Source of the DNA: an uncultured Bacteroidales bacterium
GTDB lineage: Bacteria; Bacteroidota; Bacteroidia; Bacteroidales; Paludibacteraceae
DNA: 9,610 nt
Assembly: GCA_946184195.1 (NCBI GenBank)
Contig: CAMHEP010000056.1
Span: 1-9,610 of the forward strand
Reading direction: 5' to 3'
Part shown: in pieces, positions 6,658 through 9,610 of the stretch
Layout: each line of letters starts with the position of its first letter
Position numbering within the stretch: the stretch's first letter is position 1
Program-made: the position numbers and the translations under genes
Notes under the pieces: model-generated
What the model saw: the letters and a program-made list of their open reading frames with translations, nothing else
What the model was told of the DNA's origin: nothing
The model's database searches: none

Positions 6658-6677
6658 CGCTAAATTAATATTTAGCG
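6658..6677. promoter_or_regulatory. Perfect 8+4+8 inverted repeat at the waaA transcription start (possible operator or leader hairpin)
   Basis: CGCTAAATTAATATTTAGCG has perfectly complementary 8-base arms around a TAAT loop. It starts two bases after the putative -7 box and ends seven bases before the waaA ATG at 6685, so it occupies nearly the whole leader. As DNA it could be the operator of a dimeric regulator blocking initiation; as RNA it would be a small AU-rich hairpin close to the start codon. No U-tract follows, so it is not a typical terminator. Confidence 0.6.
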
Positions 6678-6684
6678 CATAAGG

Positions 6685-7965
6685 ATGCATATTATCTATT
6701 TTTTCATACGGATAGCGTCTTGGTTCGGGCATCGCAAGGCGAAATTGCTCTACCAAGGACAAACACAAGCGCTGAAGACGTTGGCTGATAGTGTAGCCAA
6801 TGGTGTCAAGAAGACGCAGTCCCTTAAGCAGGCGATATGGATTCATGTGGCATCGGTGGGCGAGTTCGAGCAAGCGCGTCCTATCATTGAGCACCTCAAG
6901 CGCGTTCGCCCCGAGCAGCCCATATTGCTCACTTTCTATTCCCCATCCGGCTATGAACTCAGGAAGAACTATGACAAGGTAGACTACGTGAGTTACCTGC
7001 CTATGCCGACCCGTAAGAACGCCCGGACACTGCTCGACATGATAGAGCCTTCCATGGCTATCTTTGTCAAGTATGAGTTCTGGCCCGCCTATCTCAAGGA
7101 ACTGCATAAACGCGGCATTAAGACCTATAGTATCTCCGCTATCTTCCGTCCCGGGCAGCTCTTCTTCCGTCCGTGGGGCAAGCCGTACCTCAAGTTGTTG
7201 CAATGCTTCACTCGTATCTACGTACAGGACGAGGCGTCGAGAGAACTCCTTCTCTCCCATAGCATTCAGGACGTACGTATTGCCGGCGACACACGTTTTG
7301 ACCGCGTGGAACAGGTAGCGGCACAAGCCAAAGAACTGCCCGTGGTGGCAACCTTCGTGGATAGAGCCAACCACCCCGAGCTGGGAGAGCAGTACAAACG
7401 AGTCATCATTGCCGGAAGCACATGGCCCAAAGATGAAGAGATGTTGGCCCGATACATCCATTCCCACGAGGATGTCCTTCTCGTCCTTGTACCACACGAG
7501 ATACACGAGGGACACATGGAGAAGATTTTTCATATCTTCGAGGGACGTTATATCCGTTATACCGAGGCTGTCAGCTCTCCTGATTCGTGCTCTGTACCGC
7601 AGGCAGCTAATCTCAAGCACGTGCAAGTGCTGGTCATCGACACGATGGGAATGCTCAGCAGTATATACCGCTACGGCGACGTGGCATACATAGGCGGAGG
7701 ATTCGGCGTAGGTATACACAACACCTTGGAGGCTGCTGTATACGGTATGCCGGTGCTCTTCGGTCCTAACTACAAGCATTTCCGCGAGGCGATAGGTCTG
7801 ATTAACGCCGGTGCGGCCTACTCCGTCAACGACTATGTGGAGTTTGAGGCTCGCATGGATGAGGCACTGGCTAACCACAAAGCCATGGGAGAGAAAGCGG
7901 ATGCTTTCGTCAAAGCCGGAGTCGGTGCTACTGACCATATTTACAACGAACTATTTGCTAAATAA
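6685..7965 (+). CDS. waaA: WaaA/KdtA, 3-deoxy-D-manno-octulosonic acid (Kdo) transferase
   Basis: WaaA is a GT-B fold glycosyltransferase (family GT30) on the cytoplasmic face of the inner membrane that adds Kdo from CMP-Kdo to the lipid A precursor, starting the lipopolysaccharide inner core. At 426 residues it matches the family length. The N-terminal hydrophobic stretch MHIIYFFIRIASWFG is the usual membrane anchor. The acceptor half has IWIHVASVGEFEQARP (51-66), with E60 corresponding to the catalytic base, and VKYEFWP (128-134). The donor half has AGDTRFDRV (200-208), IAGSTWPKDEE (242-252), VPHEIHE (269-275) and IGGGFGVGIHNTLEAAVYG (336-354) for CMP-Kdo binding. The start at 6685 is the first in-frame ATG after the promoter and gives the standard N-terminus. 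AAGG directly abuts the ATG and is too close to act as a Shine-Dalgarno site. hisS follows 11 bp after the stop, suggesting cotranscription. The presence of this gene supports a Gram-negative LPS-producing host. Confidence 0.95.
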   Translation: MHIIYFFIRIASWFGHRKAKLLYQGQTQALKTLADSVANGVKKTQSLKQAIWIHVASVGEFEQARPIIEHLKRVRPEQPILLTFYSPSGYELRKNYDKVDYVSYLPMPTRKNARTLLDMIEPSMAIFVKYEFWPAYLKELHKRGIKTYSISAIFRPGQLFFRPWGKPYLKLLQCFTRIYVQDEASRELLLSHSIQDVRIAGDTRFDRVEQVAAQAKELPVVATFVDRANHPELGEQYKRVIIAGSTWPKDEEMLARYIHSHEDVLLVLVPHEIHEGHMEKIFHIFEGRYIRYTEAVSSPDSCSVPQAANLKHVQVLVIDTMGMLSSIYRYGDVAYIGGGFGVGIHNTLEAAVYGMPVLFGPNYKHFREAIGLINAGAAYSVNDYVEFEARMDEALANHKAMGEKADAFVKAGVGATDHIYNELFAK

Positions 7966-7976
7966 CTCAACAATAT

Positions 7977-9278
7977 ATGACAAAACCCAATATCCCCAAG
8001 GGAACACGCGATTTCGGAGCCATCGAGATGGCACGACGCAATTATATCTTCTCTACCGTACGTTCGGTCTTTGAGCGCTTCGGCTTCCGCCAGATAGAGA
8101 CGCCGGCGATGGAGCTCATGACAACACTCATGGGTAAGTACGGCGAGGAAGGCGACAAACTGCTCTTCCGCATCCAGAACTCCGGCGAGAAAGCAGCCTT
8201 GGCACCCGAGAAAGGGCTGCGCTACGATCTCACTGTGCCCTTTGCACGTTATGTGGTTCAACACCAAGCCGAACTGACTCTGCCCTTCCGTCGCTACCAG
8301 ATACAACCCGTGTGGAGGGCTGACCGTCCCCAGAAAGGGCGTTATCGCGAGTTCTACCAGTGCGACGTCGATGTCATCGGCACCGATAGCCTCGTGAGCG
8401 AACTGGAGCTTATTCAGATAGTGGAGGAAGTGTACCACACTCTGGGCATCCGTGTGTGTCTGCACCTCAACAACCGTAAGATACTGGCAGGCATTGCCGA
8501 GATCATTGGCGAACCCGACAAGATCATCGACATCACTACCGCCATCGACAAACTGGATAAGATTGGTCAGGACAAGGTGAACGAGGAACTGCTGGAGCGC
8601 GGGTTGAGCCAAGAGGCTGTCCAAAAACTGCAACCCATCCTCAGCCTGAGCGGTAGTAATAGCGAGAAACTGGATACCATGGCTTCTCTACTTGCCGACT
8701 CCGAGACCGGCAGCAAAGGTATCGAGGAGACTAAGCGTATCCTCGGCTTGTGCAAGGCTACAGGTGTGAACCTGCCCATTGAACTCGACCTGACACTGGC
8801 ACGCGGACTGAACTACTACACCGGCGCTATCTTCGAGGTCAAGGCGCTGGATGTACAGATAGGCAGTATCACCGGTGGAGGACGTTATGACAACCTCACC
8901 GGCATATTCGGTCTACCCGATATCAGCGGTGTCGGCATCAGTTTCGGTGCGGATCGTATCTACGATGTGCTCACAGAACTCAATCTCTACCCCGAAGCGA
9001 TGGGCTCTACCGAAGTGATGTTTGCTGCCTTTGGACAACAGGAACTGGAGTATGCGCTGCGATGGGCAACTGCACTGCGTAAAGCAGGCAAACGTGTGGA
9101 AGTGTACCCCGAAGCCGCCAAGATGAAGAAACAACTCGCTTACGCCAATGCACAACAAGTGCCCTTTGTCGCTGTCGTCGGGGGTAACGAGATGGAGACA
9201 AACACTGTCATGCTGAAAAATATGCTCTCCGGAGAACAACAACAAGTCACCCTTGAGCAACTAACATCCATGATATAA
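7977..9278 (+). CDS. hisS: HisRS, histidyl-tRNA synthetase
   Basis: A class II aminoacyl-tRNA synthetase that activates histidine with ATP and charges tRNA-His in the cytoplasm. At 433 residues it has the typical size. It begins with IPKGTRDFGAIEM (6-18), the N-terminal HisRS motif, followed by motif 1 (RSVFERFGFRQIETPAME). Motif 2 is PFRRYQIQPVWRADRPQ plus GRYREFYQCDVDVIG (about 103-135). The histidine-binding loop LARGLNYYTG lies at 274-283, GGGRYDNL starts at 300, and motif 3 is ISGVGISFGADRI. The C-terminal anticodon-binding domain follows (TEVMFAAFGQQE to the end). It is a synthetase rather than a HisZ-like paralogue because the HisA loop and motif 2 arginines are intact. It sits 11 bp behind waaA and probably shares its promoter. 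No terminator hairpin is visible in the 31 bp between its stop and the next ATG. Confidence 0.96.
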   Translation: MTKPNIPKGTRDFGAIEMARRNYIFSTVRSVFERFGFRQIETPAMELMTTLMGKYGEEGDKLLFRIQNSGEKAALAPEKGLRYDLTVPFARYVVQHQAELTLPFRRYQIQPVWRADRPQKGRYREFYQCDVDVIGTDSLVSELELIQIVEEVYHTLGIRVCLHLNNRKILAGIAEIIGEPDKIIDITTAIDKLDKIGQDKVNEELLERGLSQEAVQKLQPILSLSGSNSEKLDTMASLLADSETGSKGIEETKRILGLCKATGVNLPIELDLTLARGLNYYTGAIFEVKALDVQIGSITGGGRYDNLTGIFGLPDISGVGISFGADRIYDVLTELNLYPEAMGSTEVMFAAFGQQELEYALRWATALRKAGKRVEVYPEAAKMKKQLAYANAQQVPFVAVVGGNEMETNTVMLKNMLSGEQQQVTLEQLTSMI

Positions 9279-9309
9279 CAACAATTATTTATTCAATCAC
9301 AACAAAACA

Positions 9310-9610
9310 ATGAAACGTATTTCTATTATCCTGACTGCGCTGCTCCTGTTTAGTTTCAGCCTTATTGCGCAGCAGCGTAGTGCTGACGAAGCCGCAGCGA
9401 TTGCCGCTTCGTTCGTCAATGGTCAACCTCAATTGAGAAAAGCTCATCGTGCCGCTCAGAGCGCTTCGTCCATGCGCTTGGCACACACTCGTCAGAAAGC
9501 ACAATCAAACGATAATGCTTTTTATGTCTTCAACCGCGCTGACAACGCCGGAGCTGTTATCGTCTCCGCCGACGAGCGTACCAACGAGGCAGTGCTCGGT
9601 TACACCGACA
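9310..9610 (+). CDS. Secreted C10 (streptopain-like) cysteine protease, N-terminal part only
   Basis: An open frame starts at ATG 9310 and runs past the window edge (100 codons visible). Residues 1-20, MKRISIILTALLLFSFSLIA, form a clear signal peptide with a likely cleavage before QQ. The following region, DEAAAIAASFV and then AFYVFNRADNAGAVIVSADERTNEAVLGYTD, matches the pro-domain of C10 peptidases (streptopain, interpain, Spi-type inhibitors), where FYVFN...GFVIVSADDR..VLGY is characteristic. Between them lies an Ala-, Arg- and Gln-rich linker (about 41-68). The catalytic Cys and His would be downstream and cannot be checked, so a stand-alone Spi-type inhibitor or another protein with this domain remains possible. 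Such enzymes are exported to the periplasm, surface or medium. No Bacteroidota-type promoter box is evident in the 31 bp after hisS, so it may be read through from hisS or use an unrecognised promoter. Confidence 0.75.
   Translation, partial: MKRISIILTALLLFSFSLIAQQRSADEAAAIAASFVNGQPQLRKAHRAAQSASSMRLAHTRQKAQSNDNAFYVFNRADNAGAVIVSADERTNEAVLGYTD

Noticed and set aside
6752..6764. CCAAGGACAA within waaA, resembling the uvrA repeat core.
   Set aside because: It is a single short match with no neighbouring heptamers, and the encoded GQ fits the normal WaaA sequence at that place, so chance is sufficient.
6634..7938. A 434-codon open frame on the minus strand, slightly longer than the real gene opposite it.
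   Set aside because: It lies almost exactly antisense to waaA, whose plus-strand product carries all the GT30 motifs. The antisense translation shows no recognisable domain and is a by-product of codon usage.
7941..8633. A 230-codon minus-strand open frame over the start of hisS.
   Set aside because: It is antisense to the HisRS N-terminal motif, motif 1 and motif 2, which are intact on the plus strand.

Overview
The window looks like a chromosomal segment from a member of the Bacteroidales, probably Prevotella-like. Three things point there: two promoters of the Bacteroidota type (TTG/TTTG about 20 bp upstream of TAnnTTTG), a relic of a BspA-like leucine-rich-repeat surface protein, and a secreted C10 (streptopain-type) protease with the pro-domain form common in gut and oral Bacteroidales. 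All intact genes lie on the + strand. No tRNA, rRNA, CRISPR array, insertion sequence or prophage is visible.

Layout: 1-18 is a terminator-like hairpin serving the minus strand. 46-448 is a minus-strand C-terminal relic of a BspA-like protein, split into two frames at a run of nine A. 471-501 is a promoter for a + strand gene train: uvrA (519-3182), a CPA2-type cation:proton antiporter with a cytosolic C-terminal domain (3179-4951, ATGA overlap with uvrA), tsaD (4967-6040) and a short exosortase-family membrane protein (6065-6622). A second promoter (6624-6655), followed directly by a perfect 20-bp inverted repeat, precedes waaA/kdtA (6685-7965) and hisS (7977-9278). A secreted C10-family protease begins at 9310 and runs off the end of the window.

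The genes do not form one pathway. They are housekeeping functions: nucleotide excision repair, ion homeostasis, t6A tRNA modification, Kdo addition to lipid A and histidyl-tRNA charging. Mixed in are envelope functions: an exosortase-like transpeptidase candidate, a secreted protease and a decayed surface protein.

The strongest unexplained signal is inside uvrA. Three copies of a short repeat built from GGACNAA-like heptamers are inserted in the same reading frame (each reads K-D-Q-G-Q) at three linker positions of UvrA. Two copies match at 36 of 39 bases. This looks like a small dispersed repeat that can lodge in a protein-coding gene without destroying it. The same UvrA also has a shortened insertion domain and lacks one of the usual zinc-binding CxxC pairs. 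Other leads are the orphan exosortase homologue with its Cys/Arg/His set, the palindrome at the presumed waaA transcription start, and the homopolymer frameshift in the BspA-like relic.
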